DNA of 43,352 bases, from contig DXBX01000048.1 of NCBI GenBank assembly GCA_019116285.1, forward strand, positions 1 to 43,352, read 5' to 3'. This document shows, piece after piece, positions 24,127 through 33,494 of the stretch (positions within the stretch are counted from its first letter, which is position 1; each line of letters begins with the position of its first letter). This stretch comes from Candidatus Bacteroides merdigallinarum (GTDB lineage Bacteria > Bacteroidota > Bacteroidia > Bacteroidales > Bacteroidaceae). The notes below the pieces were generated by a model. The model saw nothing but the letters and a program-made list of their open reading frames with translations. It did no database searches and was not told the origin of the DNA. Both the position numbers and the translations under genes were made by a program.

Positions 24127-26601
24127 ATGAACATTCTCAGACTATGCTTCTTATTTCTGCTTGCCGGTTGCCAAACATACATTTGGGGACAGCACCAATT
24201 GGCTCAAGATCCCCAATTGGTACAGCAGTTATACGCCAGCGGCCTGATTCATCAGCCACTGCCATTGGACACGACACGCTCGCATGAGACTGCCGGCTGG
24301 AACAAGAAAGTCCTAAGAAGTCTCCCCTTGTCTGCCGGGAAGACGGATACCTTGCTGTGGAGCCACGACGGAGAAGGACATCTATATTATTGTCCGCAAA
24401 CAAGCATCACAGGGCAAGGAAGCATCTGCCTCCAATTCCCCACCTCCACCGGACGGAGAGCAGTCGGCCCGGAAAATGACCCGGACTATGCGATGTACGG
24501 ACACAGCGCCGCCACCTATCGGGTCGGGGGAAAGAACTGGGAACGCTACAACCGACTGGTGTTCTATATCTATCCCGACTGCGAGGGCGCACGGGTCGTG
24601 AACATAAACGTGACATTCACCAATGCAGATACACCGGCCAAAGAAGGCTATAACCGCCCATCGGGCTCACACCTCGTCAATCTGGTCAACAAGCAATGGA
24701 ACCGCTGCTACCTGGAAATTGATGAGTACCAACGAGACCAAGTGGAATCACTGACCTTCAGTGTGAACCTGCAAGGCAAAGACCGCACCACAGGAAACAC
24801 AAACACTTACTATATAGACAACCTCCAACTGCAGACTGTCGAACAGCCGGACAAGACTTGCGGCTGGATGCCTCAAGAGGGGAAAATCATCTATTCGGGC
24901 ACCGGCTATTTCCAACAAGGCCGTAAAACCGCCTTCATGGCAGCCAACACAGCGGCAGGCGACCCGACATTCCGCCTGGTGAACGCCTCCGACCGCAAGA
25001 CCGTTTTCGAGGGCAAAGGCAAACAGACCGACACCAGCATCGGCAGCTACCTTGTCTTTGATTTCAGCGAATTCACACAACCCGGCGAGTATTTGCTGGA
25101 GACTGCCTCCGGCAAATCGACCCGACGCTTCCGCATCGGCGACCGTATATGGGAAGACTCCCAATGGAGGGTGCTCAATTTCATCTTCTGCCAACGCTGC
25201 GGCTATCCCGTTCCCGGCAAGCACGATGCTTGTCATGCAGACCTTATATCCGTGCATGACGGCAGACAAGTAGCTTTCAACGGTGGATGGCACGACGCCG
25301 GCGACCTCTCGCAGCAGACGCTTCAGACTGCAGACGTGGTGTATGCCTTATTAGAGGCCGCAGAAGCCCGCAGAGCCGAGAACCCGGCCTTGGCCGCCCG
25401 CTTGATGGAAGAAGCAGAATGGGGATTGGAATTTGTTTTGAAGAACCGCCTGGGCAACGGCTGGCACGCAAGTAGCATGGGATTGCTCATCTGGCAAGAC
25501 GGCATCTGGGGTACAACAGACGACATCAGTTCTGTCAGAACACAGAATCTCGCTTTCGACAACTTCCTCTACGCTGCCTACGAAGCCTACGCCGCCCAAG
25601 TATTGAAACACGACCCCATGAAGCAGGACTTCCTGCGCCGAGTGGCCGAAGAAGACTTCGACTACGCCTGGCAGAAATTCCAGCGCGAGGGGTATGACCG
25701 TTTCGTCCAGCCCTACGAGCATACGTATAATACGTCTCACAGCCAGTATCAGGCCACCATCTCGTGGGCAGCCAGTCAACTGTACCGGCTGACAGGCAAA
25801 GACAAATATGCCCGTCTGGCCGCAGAACAAATCCGTTACGTGCTGGACTGCCAACGCACCCAACCGTTGGATGACAAACAAGGGACACGCGGTTTCTTCT
25901 ATCGCGACCTCAACCGCAAGTCCATCGTACACTTCATCCACCAGTCCCGCGAACAGGTGTACATCCAGGCCCTTACCCTGCTGTGTCAGACACAACCCGG
26001 CCACGCCGACCGTCCGCAATGGGAAAAGTCCATCCGCCTGTACGGCGACTACCTGAAAGGACTGATGCCCTATACAGCCCCCTACGGAATGATTCCCAGT
26101 GGCGTATATCACCAGGACGAATATAAGGACAGCGCCAACTTCTATGCCCTGCACCTCTTTCCGCCCACCAACGCAGCCCAACTCTACCGTGAGCAGCTGA
26201 AAGAAGGTATCCGGCTGGACAACGAGCATTATATCAAACGCTTCCCTATTTGGTTCAATATCTTTAACGGTAATACGGCCATCCATCTGTCCACCGGCAA
26301 GGCAGCCGCCCTCTGCGGACATTACCTGAACGACCCGGAACTGCTGGATATCGGCCGCTGGCAATTATATTGGACGGTAGGCATGAATCCATTCGGACAG
26401 TCTCTCATTTACGGTGAAGGCTATGACTATCCGCAAATGAACAACTTCTCGTCTGGCGAGGCCACCGGAGAAATGCCTGTCGGCATCCGCACACTGGGCA
26501 ACGGCGATGAACCCTATTGGCCACAGACCAACAACGCCTGCTACAAAGAGGTCTGGGTCACGTCGGCCGGTAAATGGCTGTCGCTGCTGGCTGAATATTG
26601 A
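24127..26601 (+). CDS. Glycoside hydrolase family 9 lipoprotein with CelD_N Ig-like domain
   Basis: Probable surface or periplasmic lipoprotein of 824 residues: MNILRLCFLFLLAGC with lipobox Cys15. Residues about 50-250 form a beta-sandwich-like region of uncertain family. Residues about 255-345 resemble the cellulase N-terminal Ig-like domain (GYFQQGRKTAFMAANTAAGD, FTQPGEYLLE). Residues about 350-824 are the GH9 (alpha/alpha)6 barrel with the hallmark GGWHDAGD (386-393, catalytic base Asp) and the C-terminal Glu808 (acid) in YKEVWV. GH9 contains endoglucanases but also exo-beta-D-glucosaminidases. With nag-type genes nearby, an amino-sugar glycan is as plausible as a beta-glucan. It leads the plus arm of the locus, 61 bases before susC. 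Confidence 0.88.
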   Translation: MNILRLCFLFLLAGCQTYIWGQHQLAQDPQLVQQLYASGLIHQPLPLDTTRSHETAGWNKKVLRSLPLSAGKTDTLLWSHDGEGHLYYCPQTSITGQGSICLQFPTSTGRRAVGPENDPDYAMYGHSAATYRVGGKNWERYNRLVFYIYPDCEGARVVNINVTFTNADTPAKEGYNRPSGSHLVNLVNKQWNRCYLEIDEYQRDQVESLTFSVNLQGKDRTTGNTNTYYIDNLQLQTVEQPDKTCGWMPQEGKIIYSGTGYFQQGRKTAFMAANTAAGDPTFRLVNASDRKTVFEGKGKQTDTSIGSYLVFDFSEFTQPGEYLLETASGKSTRRFRIGDRIWEDSQWRVLNFIFCQRCGYPVPGKHDACHADLISVHDGRQVAFNGGWHDAGDLSQQTLQTADVVYALLEAAEARRAENPALAARLMEEAEWGLEFVLKNRLGNGWHASSMGLLIWQDGIWGTTDDISSVRTQNLAFDNFLYAAYEAYAAQVLKHDPMKQDFLRRVAEEDFDYAWQKFQREGYDRFVQPYEHTYNTSHSQYQATISWAASQLYRLTGKDKYARLAAEQIRYVLDCQRTQPLDDKQGTRGFFYRDLNRKSIVHFIHQSREQVYIQALTLLCQTQPGHADRPQWEKSIRLYGDYLKGLMPYTAPYGMIPSGVYHQDEYKDSANFYALHLFPPTNAAQLYREQLKEGIRLDNEHYIKRFPIWFNIFNGNTAIHLSTGKAAALCGHYLNDPELLDIGRWQLYWTVGMNPFGQSLIYGEGYDYPQMNNFSSGEATGEMPVGIRTLGNGDEPYWPQTNNACYKEVWVTSAGKWLSLLAEY

Positions 26602-26662
26602 CAAGCCAAGCATGACAGCACTATAAACAGGAATCACGAACACTCTTTAAATTATATCTGTT

Positions 26663-29600
26663 ATGAACGAAAAAATGAAAAACTTTTCGTCCAGGCTCAT
26701 TGTATGGCTTGCACGAAACGCAGTCTTAATGCTATTCTTAGCATTCAACTGCCTGAGTATTAACGCTCAAAACAACCAGAAAGTAGAAGGAACCGTTATC
26801 TCTGCGACAGACGGGAATGCACTGATTGGCGTCAGTGTGGTAGTTAAAGGAACGGGCAATGGCGCCATCACCGACTTGAATGGCTATTACAAGCTGAATG
26901 TTCCTGCGGGCACTGAATTGGAGTTCAGCTACATTGGCTTTGTCACGCAAAGTATAAAGGTCAAGGCTGGAACCCATGTCTATAACATCAGCCTGACTGA
27001 AGACAATGAGACACTGGAAGAATTGGTAGTAGTAGGTTATGGCGTACAGAAAAAGAGCGTCGTCACTGCTGCCATGAGCAAAGTCAGCGCCGAAGATTTG
27101 GCCGTAGGAACTCCGACCAGCGTGTCTGACGTATTGAAAGGTAAAATGTCCGGCGTGCAAATTACTTCGCAGTCCGGACAACCCGGCCGTGATGCACAAA
27201 TCAGAATCCGCGGTACAGGCACGGTTAATAACTCTGACCCTCTGTATATCATCGACGGTATGCCCTCCAACAACGGCATCAATTATTTGAACCCCTCGGA
27301 CATTGAGTCTATCGAAGTCTTGAAAGATGCCGCATCGGCCGCTATTTACGGTGCACGTGGTGCCAATGGCGTTATCCTGGTGACCACCAAGAAAGGCTCT
27401 TTCCAACAAAAGACAACCGTGAACTACGAATTCACTTACGGTATCCAGAACCCGGCACGGAAAATCAAGCTGATGAACAGCGAACAGTATGTAATGATGA
27501 TGAATGAAATGGCCGAGAATTCTGGCAATGCGCCCTACTTCACTGATGTGCCCAATGTAAACACGGACTGGCAAGATGCCTTGACAAACAGTAATGCTCC
27601 CATTATCAATCACAAGTTATCAGTTAGTGGCGGTGGTGAGCATAGCACACACTATGCTTCTTTCGGCTACATCAAACAAGAAGGTATCTTCGCCAAAGGA
27701 CATTCAGACTATGAACGCTATAACGGACGACTGAATTATACAAATACCTTATTTGATATTAAAAGCCGCAATTACTTGAACAAAGTGAACTTTAGCACCA
27801 ACCTCAGTTATTCACGTGTCAACCGCAAAGGTAACAACATTGATAACAGTGAAGCCGGTGGTCTGATTGCTTCCATCAATATGCTGCCCCCCACGGAAAG
27901 TATCTATCAAGATGATCCCGACAAACTGGCCGAATACGAAACCCTCTATCCCAACTATGTGAAGGATGCAAGCGGACGGGCCTATAACATCATCGAATTG
28001 CGTGAGATAAATAACCCCTTGGCCTCTATGGCTGTCAACAACAACCAACGAACCATCTCACAAATATTCAACGCAGACTTCAAGCTGGACATTGATATCC
28101 TGCCCGGCCTGAAATACCGTACCTCTGCCAGCTTGGAATGGGCTTTCTCGTCCGTCAAGAACATTGTTCCGGCTTACGATTTGAATACAACGACCAAAAA
28201 TTCCACCTCGTATGTAGAGGACAAGAAAACCGATGCCAACTCCTGGCAATGGGAAAACACACTGTCCTACGACAAATCGTTCGGCGAACACACCATCGGA
28301 GCCCTATTCGGTACTACCATGGCCTCGTATGCCTATACTGACTTGTCAGGCAGTGATTACAATCTGTTGGTAATTGACCCGGACAAGGCTTTCATTGACA
28401 TTGCTACAGGAGACCGCGCCTTGGAACGCATCAACGGCACAGGAAATGATCACAAACTGGCTTCCATATTCGCACGACTTAACTATAACTACGGAGAAAA
28501 ATACTTGTTCGAAGCTGTAGTGCGCAGAGATGGTTCGTCCAACTTCGGCCCCAAAAACCGTTATGCCGTATTTCCATCCGTTTCTGCAGGTTGGGTCATC
28601 AGCCGTGAAAAATTTATGGAAGGCACAGCCGACTGGCTTTCTTTCCTCAAGCTCCGCGCCAGCTGGGGACAAAACGGTAATGAGTCCATTGATCCTTTCG
28701 GCTATACAAGCATGATGAGCATGAGCGGAAATACCGCTGTCGTCAACGGCGGAGTGGTGAATGGTGCACGGCCTTCCGGTTATGTGAATAGCGACCTGAA
28801 ATGGGAGACGTCCGAACAATTAGACTTGGGCGTAGACTTACGCTTCTTTGAAAATGCACTGACCTTTACTTTCGACTATTTTAATAAGAAGACTAAAGAC
28901 ATGCTGATGAACGTGGCATTGCCTCAATACACCGGCTATACGACCATGCGTACCAATATCGGCAGTGTCCGGAATAAAGGTTTTGAAATGGAGGCATCCT
29001 ACCGCTTCCGAATCGGCAAGGCTGATATTGATCTCTCTGCCAACGCTTCATACATTGAGAATGAAGTCATTGAGCTAGGTACCGCTCGCACCAATCTGCA
29101 AATATTGGGTGGCGGACTGGGCGGTGCAGTATCCGTCATGGAAAGCGGTATGCCTTACGGCTACTTCTGGGGTTACAAAACCAATGGCATCTTCCAGAAT
29201 TATAATGAAGTGAATGCCTACAAGGACAAGAAAGGGAACCTTATCATGCCTGATGCCGAACCGGGCGATGTACGCTATGTAGATTTGAATGGAGATGGAA
29301 CAATTTCAGATGCCGACCGCACCATGATAGGCGATCCCAATCCCAACTGGACCTACGGATTCTCGTTGGGAGTCAACTGGAATAATTTTGATATGAGCGC
29401 CTTCTTCCAAGGGGCAGCAGGCAATCAGATTTATAAATACTACCGCAGAAGCAACATCACACAAGCCAATTGGGAAACCGAATGGTTAGGCCGCTGGCAT
29501 GGAGAAGGTACTTCTAACCATCTGCCCAAACTGGTGGAAGGAGACCCGCATCACAACACCACATGGACCAACGATCTCTTCGTGGAAGACGGCAACTATC

Positions 29601-29818
29601 TGCGTCTGAAAGTACTGCAATTAGGCTACAGCCTGCCGCGCAACTTGACGCAAAAGCTCTGCTTACAGAAACTGCGCATCTTTGTGCAAGGCGAGAACCT
29701 CTTCACGGCTACCAAATACTCAGGATATGACCCCGAAGTAGGAACACGCAACGGTTTCGACGGAGGTACCTATCCGCAAGCCCGTACCTTTACATTTGGA
29801 GCTAACATTATATTTTAA
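26663..29818 (+). CDS. SusC-like TonB-dependent outer-membrane glycan transporter
   Basis: TonB-dependent receptor of 1051 residues that imports oligosaccharides together with SusD. After the signal peptide (ending near LSINAQ, residue 36) comes a carboxypeptidase-regulatory-like domain (VEGTVISATDGNALIGVSVV, residues 41-115), then the TonB-box region EELVVVGYG (119-127). The plug follows (DVLKGKMSGVQITSQSG, IRIRGTGTVNNSDPLYIIDG, SAAIYGARGANGVILVTTKKG), then a 22-strand barrel ending in FTFGANIIF. There is no extra N-terminal STN signalling domain, so anti-sigma/ECF control is not indicated, which fits control by the hybrid regulator at 38649-40253. GC content is clearly below that of the flanking genes. 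Confidence 0.96.
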   Translation: MNEKMKNFSSRLIVWLARNAVLMLFLAFNCLSINAQNNQKVEGTVISATDGNALIGVSVVVKGTGNGAITDLNGYYKLNVPAGTELEFSYIGFVTQSIKVKAGTHVYNISLTEDNETLEELVVVGYGVQKKSVVTAAMSKVSAEDLAVGTPTSVSDVLKGKMSGVQITSQSGQPGRDAQIRIRGTGTVNNSDPLYIIDGMPSNNGINYLNPSDIESIEVLKDAASAAIYGARGANGVILVTTKKGSFQQKTTVNYEFTYGIQNPARKIKLMNSEQYVMMMNEMAENSGNAPYFTDVPNVNTDWQDALTNSNAPIINHKLSVSGGGEHSTHYASFGYIKQEGIFAKGHSDYERYNGRLNYTNTLFDIKSRNYLNKVNFSTNLSYSRVNRKGNNIDNSEAGGLIASINMLPPTESIYQDDPDKLAEYETLYPNYVKDASGRAYNIIELREINNPLASMAVNNNQRTISQIFNADFKLDIDILPGLKYRTSASLEWAFSSVKNIVPAYDLNTTTKNSTSYVEDKKTDANSWQWENTLSYDKSFGEHTIGALFGTTMASYAYTDLSGSDYNLLVIDPDKAFIDIATGDRALERINGTGNDHKLASIFARLNYNYGEKYLFEAVVRRDGSSNFGPKNRYAVFPSVSAGWVISREKFMEGTADWLSFLKLRASWGQNGNESIDPFGYTSMMSMSGNTAVVNGGVVNGARPSGYVNSDLKWETSEQLDLGVDLRFFENALTFTFDYFNKKTKDMLMNVALPQYTGYTTMRTNIGSVRNKGFEMEASYRFRIGKADIDLSANASYIENEVIELGTARTNLQILGGGLGGAVSVMESGMPYGYFWGYKTNGIFQNYNEVNAYKDKKGNLIMPDAEPGDVRYVDLNGDGTISDADRTMIGDPNPNWTYGFSLGVNWNNFDMSAFFQGAAGNQIYKYYRRSNITQANWETEWLGRWHGEGTSNHLPKLVEGDPHHNTTWTNDLFVEDGNYLRLKVLQLGYSLPRNLTQKLCLQKLRIFVQGENLFTATKYSGYDPEVGTRNGFDGGTYPQARTFTFGANIIF

Positions 29819-29842
29819 ATCAATATCAAAACCAAGAACCAT

Positions 29843-31381
29843 ATGAAAAGAATATTCATCATAGTATCCCTTGCACTGTGCATGACTTCGTGCAGCGATT
29901 TCCTGGAGACTACGCCGCGCACACAAGTCTCCGAAGAAGAATTCTACCAAACCGAAGAGGAAGTCAATATGGGCATGTATACCATTATTAATGACATACA
30001 AACTCGTCTACTGGAAGTATTCAGCTATGCCTCCCTTATGTCCGATGAATCAGAAACCGGCGGCGGCATCGGAGAAGGCGTCTACAAGACGAAATACGAC
30101 ACCTTTACGTTCGATGCCTCTAATTCTCCTGGCTGGTGGAACGAGTGGGATTACGGCCTATACAACGGTGTGACAGATGCCAACACCCTCATCGACAAAC
30201 TGTCACAATCCGGTTTGGATGCTTCATTCGTGAATGCTTCCATGGCCGAAGCCAAATTCTACCGCGCACTGTTCTACGCCTACATCTTCATGGGATACGA
30301 ACAGGCACCGCTCATCAAAAGCCGAATGGAAACAGGAGAAATCTTTAATGTATATAAAGGTACACGAGACGAGATTTTCGACTTCATGATGGAAGACCTG
30401 TCCGATGAAAATATCGCCAACCTGCCGGACAAAAACAGCTTCATCCACGGGCGTACCAATCAGGATGCCGCTCGCATGTTGCGCACCAAACTCATACTCT
30501 TCCACCATGCGCAGGACCTCTATCCGAAAGCCTTAGAAGACATGCGCACCATCATGGGGAACGGATATGAGTTGATGAAAGACTACTCAAAGATTTGGCT
30601 CAAAGCCGGAGAATTTTGCTCCGAATCTATTTACGAGATTGAATTCACCAATGACAACCAAGGAGAAGGGAATACCGTCCTGTGCCGTGCTTTGAGCGGA
30701 CGAGACATCGTGGATCCACGTTCCCCGGAACAAGGCGCACTGATTGGCGGCTACGGACAATGCACCATGCCGCAGAGTATTTATGATATGTTCGAAGAAG
30801 GCGACACACGACGTGAAGGAACCGTGATAGACTATCGCGAAGAAGCCCGCAAGGTGGAAGCCTTGGTGGCTGCCGGCGAATTGCCCGCAGGAAGCCAATT
30901 CATCGTAAGCGAAGCCCAAGAGAATTTTTCTGCACTGGGACACTACAAATATCATAGCCGTACAGAAGATACGAATGAAATCAACCCGATGGACAACTGC
31001 GGCAACAACTTCCGCTTCTACCGCTATTCCGACGTCTTACTGACAGCTGCCGAATTGCAAGTCCGCATTAATGGGACCGTAGACTCAGAAGGACAAGGCT
31101 GGTTCAACCAAGTACGCGACAGAGCGTTCCAAGACACTGAACATCGCATCAATCTGATAGGATTGAGCCAGCAAGAGGCCTTGGATATTCTCTTTGAGGA
31201 ACGCGGCTATGAGTTCATGGACGAAATGCAACGCTGGTTCGACATCATGCGATTCGACAAAGGCGAAGAGATTCTTGGCGAAAAGGGTTGGACAGAGAAA
31301 TACCGCTACTTCCCTATATCCAACAATGAAATCAACGCCTCCAACGGGGCACTGACGCAAAATCCCGGCTGGGCCAACTGA
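29843..31381 (+). CDS. SusD/RagB-like surface glycan-binding lipoprotein
   Basis: Lipoprotein of 512 residues with signal MKRIFIIVSLALCMTSC (lipobox Cys17) and the typical SusD start SDFLETTPRTQVSEEEFYQTEEE. N-terminal TPR-like helices form the SusC contact region (ASMAEAKFYRALFYAYIFMGYEQAPLI, described here as one stretch only by position 30237-30315). The C-terminal part shows NNFRFYRYSDVLLTAAE and the conserved ending DILFEERGYEFMDEMQRWFDIMRF. It acts as the substrate-binding lid of the SusC transporter encoded 24 bases upstream. The glycan is not deducible from this sequence alone. Confidence 0.96.
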   Translation: MKRIFIIVSLALCMTSCSDFLETTPRTQVSEEEFYQTEEEVNMGMYTIINDIQTRLLEVFSYASLMSDESETGGGIGEGVYKTKYDTFTFDASNSPGWWNEWDYGLYNGVTDANTLIDKLSQSGLDASFVNASMAEAKFYRALFYAYIFMGYEQAPLIKSRMETGEIFNVYKGTRDEIFDFMMEDLSDENIANLPDKNSFIHGRTNQDAARMLRTKLILFHHAQDLYPKALEDMRTIMGNGYELMKDYSKIWLKAGEFCSESIYEIEFTNDNQGEGNTVLCRALSGRDIVDPRSPEQGALIGGYGQCTMPQSIYDMFEEGDTRREGTVIDYREEARKVEALVAAGELPAGSQFIVSEAQENFSALGHYKYHSRTEDTNEINPMDNCGNNFRFYRYSDVLLTAAELQVRINGTVDSEGQGWFNQVRDRAFQDTEHRINLIGLSQQEALDILFEERGYEFMDEMQRWFDIMRFDKGEEILGEKGWTEKYRYFPISNNEINASNGALTQNPGWAN

Positions 31382-31516
31382 CGCAACCAAGGTAAAGCCA
31401 GACTATAAATAATGCAAAACAAAGGGGTACAGATGGAGTGCCATTCGAAGAAAAGCACGAAATTTGTTCCCCTTAAATTTTCCATCACAGGAAACATCAC
31501 ATTTATATAATTGCAC

Positions 31517-31993
31517 ATGAAAAGATTTATCTACACACTCCTGACATTGTCCGTGGCCATCCATGCTACGGCTCAATTCAAAATCACCGCCCATCAAGAA
31601 GGATGGGAGGATACGCCTCCACAGGCCATACGTGAAGGTTTCTATTTCCAAAAACGCCTGCTGGCCCAAATGGACAATGAGGCCGGACCGGAAGAAATCC
31701 TGGTCTTCGGCCATGACAACGGCCACTATCCTACCTTCGATTTGTTCAAGGTGTATTATACCATTGTCGACTACTATTCCAAAGAAGTGAAGTATATGTC
31801 TCCTGTCTATGTGAATGACAGATATTACGTCCGCGTGGAGGACCGCAATGAGGACGGCCGTTCCGAACTTTACATCTCTTACTTCAAAGACGGACAATTC
31901 AGTACCGACGAACGGGGCTACAACCTCCAAGCCACACGTTGTTACGACCGGATTGAATGCCCGGAATCCAACCCTAAAAATGCTAAACAATGA
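31517..31993 (+). CDS. Small secreted protein of unknown function in the SusCD operon
   Basis: I do not recognise a family. The product is 158 residues with a signal peptide MKRFIYTLLTLSVAIHATAQ and no lipobox Cys. I take the ATG at 31517 over a TTG two codons upstream. The mature part includes the acidic loop DRNEDGRSELY, resembling the DxNxDG calcium-binding loop of VCBS/FG-GAP or dockerin-type repeats, next to two similar stretches (EILVFGHDNGHYPTFDLF, YISYFKDGQFSTDERGY). It reads like a single small beta-propeller-type or calcium-stabilised unit. It lies 135 bases after susD and overlaps the ThuA-like gene by ATGA, so it is translated with it. A role in glycan binding or processing is inferred from context only. 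Confidence 0.7.
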   Translation: MKRFIYTLLTLSVAIHATAQFKITAHQEGWEDTPPQAIREGFYFQKRLLAQMDNEAGPEEILVFGHDNGHYPTFDLFKVYYTIVDYYSKEVKYMSPVYVNDRYYVRVEDRNEDGRSELYISYFKDGQFSTDERGYNLQATRCYDRIECPESNPKNAKQ

Positions 31994-32904
31994 AACAGAA
32001 AATCTTACTCTCCTGCCTGCTTCTCCTGACCTTCAACATATATGTGCAGGCACAAATCAAAACGCTGCTGATTACCGGACAAGACGGAAGCCATTACTGG
32101 CGTGGAGCCAGCAAAGGTATTGAACAGATATTGGAAAACAGCAAACTGTTCAATGTCGATATCCTCGTAACGCCAGACTTCGGGGAAGACATCAACCGAT
32201 TCGAACCAGACTTCGACGGCTATGATCTAGTGATTATCAACTATGGAGGAGCCACTTGGAAGCCTTCAGTGCGAAAAGCTTTTGAGAAATTCATTGCCGA
32301 TGGACATGGGGCCGTTATCCTGCACTCGTCCATCATCCCCATGGAAGACTGGCCAGCCTACAACGAAATGACTGCCTTAGGAGCCTGGAACGGACGCGAT
32401 GAACGGTGGGGACCCTTTGTCTACTGGAAAGACGGGAAATACATCTACGATTACACACCCGGATATGCCGGCTACCACGGCCTGCAACACGAGACCGTAA
32501 TAGACAACCGCGCCAGCGGACACCCTATCTTGAAAGGCTTGCCAAAGCGCTGGAAGCACTTCAAGGACGAAATCTATACCAAGCTACGGGGACCCGGCAA
32601 AAACATGGAAATCCTGGCTACCATCGAAGAGAACGGGCGTCATGAACCGGCCATGTGGACCGTACAATATGGGAAAGGACGCATCTTCGTGGATGTACTG
32701 GGCCATTGCGGCAACGACCCGGAAATGATTTACTCCATCTTGTGCACCGGCTATCAGGTTACCCTGCTACGCGGTGCCGAATGGGCCGCTACCGGAGCTG
32801 TCACCCAACAGACTCCAAACGATTTTCCATTAGAAGACACCTATACGTTACGCCCAGATTTCAAAGCACCATTTCACGCATATCCTGCGGAAAATGAGGA
32901 TTAA
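31990..32904 (+). CDS. Secreted ThuA-like domain protein (first copy)
   Basis: Exported protein of 304 residues with signal peptide MKQKILLSCLLLLTFNIYVQAQ. The remainder is a ThuA-like (glutamine-amidotransferase-like flavodoxin) fold: IKTLLITGQDGSHYWRGAS, FDGYDLVIINYGGATWKPS, KFIADGHGAVILHSSIIP, GHPILKGLP, YGKGRIFVDVLGHCGNDPEM. ThuA-like proteins occur in sugar-utilisation loci; the family was named from trehalose utilisation in rhizobia, and a specific reaction cannot be assigned. Its ATG overlaps the stop of the preceding gene. It is the last gene of the plus arm, with a strong terminator 74 bases downstream. A second ThuA-like gene lies on the opposite arm. Confidence 0.88.
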   Translation: MKQKILLSCLLLLTFNIYVQAQIKTLLITGQDGSHYWRGASKGIEQILENSKLFNVDILVTPDFGEDINRFEPDFDGYDLVIINYGGATWKPSVRKAFEKFIADGHGAVILHSSIIPMEDWPAYNEMTALGAWNGRDERWGPFVYWKDGKYIYDYTPGYAGYHGLQHETVIDNRASGHPILKGLPKRWKHFKDEIYTKLRGPGKNMEILATIEENGRHEPAMWTVQYGKGRIFVDVLGHCGNDPEMIYSILCTGYQVTLLRGAEWAATGAVTQQTPNDFPLEDTYTLRPDFKAPFHAYPAENED

Positions 32905-32941
32905 ATCAAACGAACAGCCACATCCTTCCAAACAGCTAGAT

Positions 32942-32969
32942 AACGTAAGTTCAATATAATTCAAAACAT
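32942..32969. repeat. 28-base direct repeat, left copy
   Basis: This copy matches 33339-33366 at 25 of 28 positions and shares the unbroken core ATATAATTCAAAACAT. The three differences are all transitions. The two copies bracket about 370 bases. Confidence 0.75.
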
Positions 32970-32977
32970 TGTCAGTG

Positions 32978-33019
32978 GCCCGCCTTTGACGAAACACACG
33001 TCAATAGCGGGCTTCTTTT
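32978..33019 (+). terminator. Intrinsic terminator of the GH9-SusCD-ThuA operon
   Basis: The outer stem GCCCGC / GCGGGC and inner stem TTGACG / CGTCAA, separated by a 2-base internal loop on each side, are followed by TTCTTTT. It lies 74 bases after the ThuA-like stop codon. Confidence 0.88.
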
Positions 33020-33211
33020 CAAAGAAGCAGTAGGCAGCCATGGCATGCAAGAACAATTGTTCATGGTATGGAAGCGAAAAGCCGTATTATGTCCTTCCAT
33101 TTGCAAAAGAAAGACCAAGGATAAAGGAAAATAAGATTAAAAGTAGACAAAATAGCACATCATAACTCCCTTATATACACGTTATTAAATGATCTACTAA
33201 TCAGTATCCAA

Positions 33212-33270
33212 GCCATCAGTTGACCACTACCCCCAGCCATCAGTTGAAATAAGCAACAGCCATCAATTGA
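33212..33270. repeat. Three 12-base direct repeats with 23-24 base spacing
   Basis: GCCATCAGTTGA occurs at 33212-33223 and 33236-33247, and GCCATCAATTGA at 33259-33270. Start-to-start distances are 24 and 23 bases, about two helical turns. Function is unknown. Confidence 0.7.
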
Positions 33271-33338
33271 ACACTTGGAGAACCGGCAATTAACGGGAAG
33301 AGATAAGAAATTAAGGGATAAAAGAGCAGGAAATAAAA

Positions 33339-33366
33339 AACGTGAGTCCGATATAATTCAAAACAT
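33339..33366. repeat. 28-base direct repeat, right copy
   Basis: Partner of 32942-32969, in the same orientation, with the shared core ATATAATTCAAAACAT. Confidence 0.75.
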
Positions 33367-33410
33367 AGATAGTAAAGACCATAGTGATAATCACCTAGGC
33401 TGATCTACAT

Positions 33411-33451
33411 AATAAAAAGCCGCCCTTTAGGAATCATCCCCAAGAGCGGCT
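33411..33451 (-). terminator. Intrinsic terminator of the minus arm of the locus
   Basis: On the minus strand the stem AGCCGC / GCGGCT (33446-33451 with 33418-33423) is followed by TTTTATTATG. It lies 43 bases past the stop of the second ThuA-like gene. Confidence 0.82.
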
Positions 33452-33494
33452 CTTGCTTTGATAAAGAATACCTATTGAGAAATCCTATCTACGT

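Larger units (their letters stand above)
32905..33494. other. 590-base non-coding stretch between the two arms of the locus
   Basis: No convincing gene is present on either strand. It holds two terminators (32978-33019 plus, 33411-33451 minus), a pair of 28-base direct repeats, three 12-base direct repeats, and the perfect 12-base palindrome GAACAATTGTTC at 33051-33062. It is AT-rich compared with its surroundings. It could be the scar of an inserted element, an sRNA region, or simple divergence between convergent operons. Confidence 0.7.
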
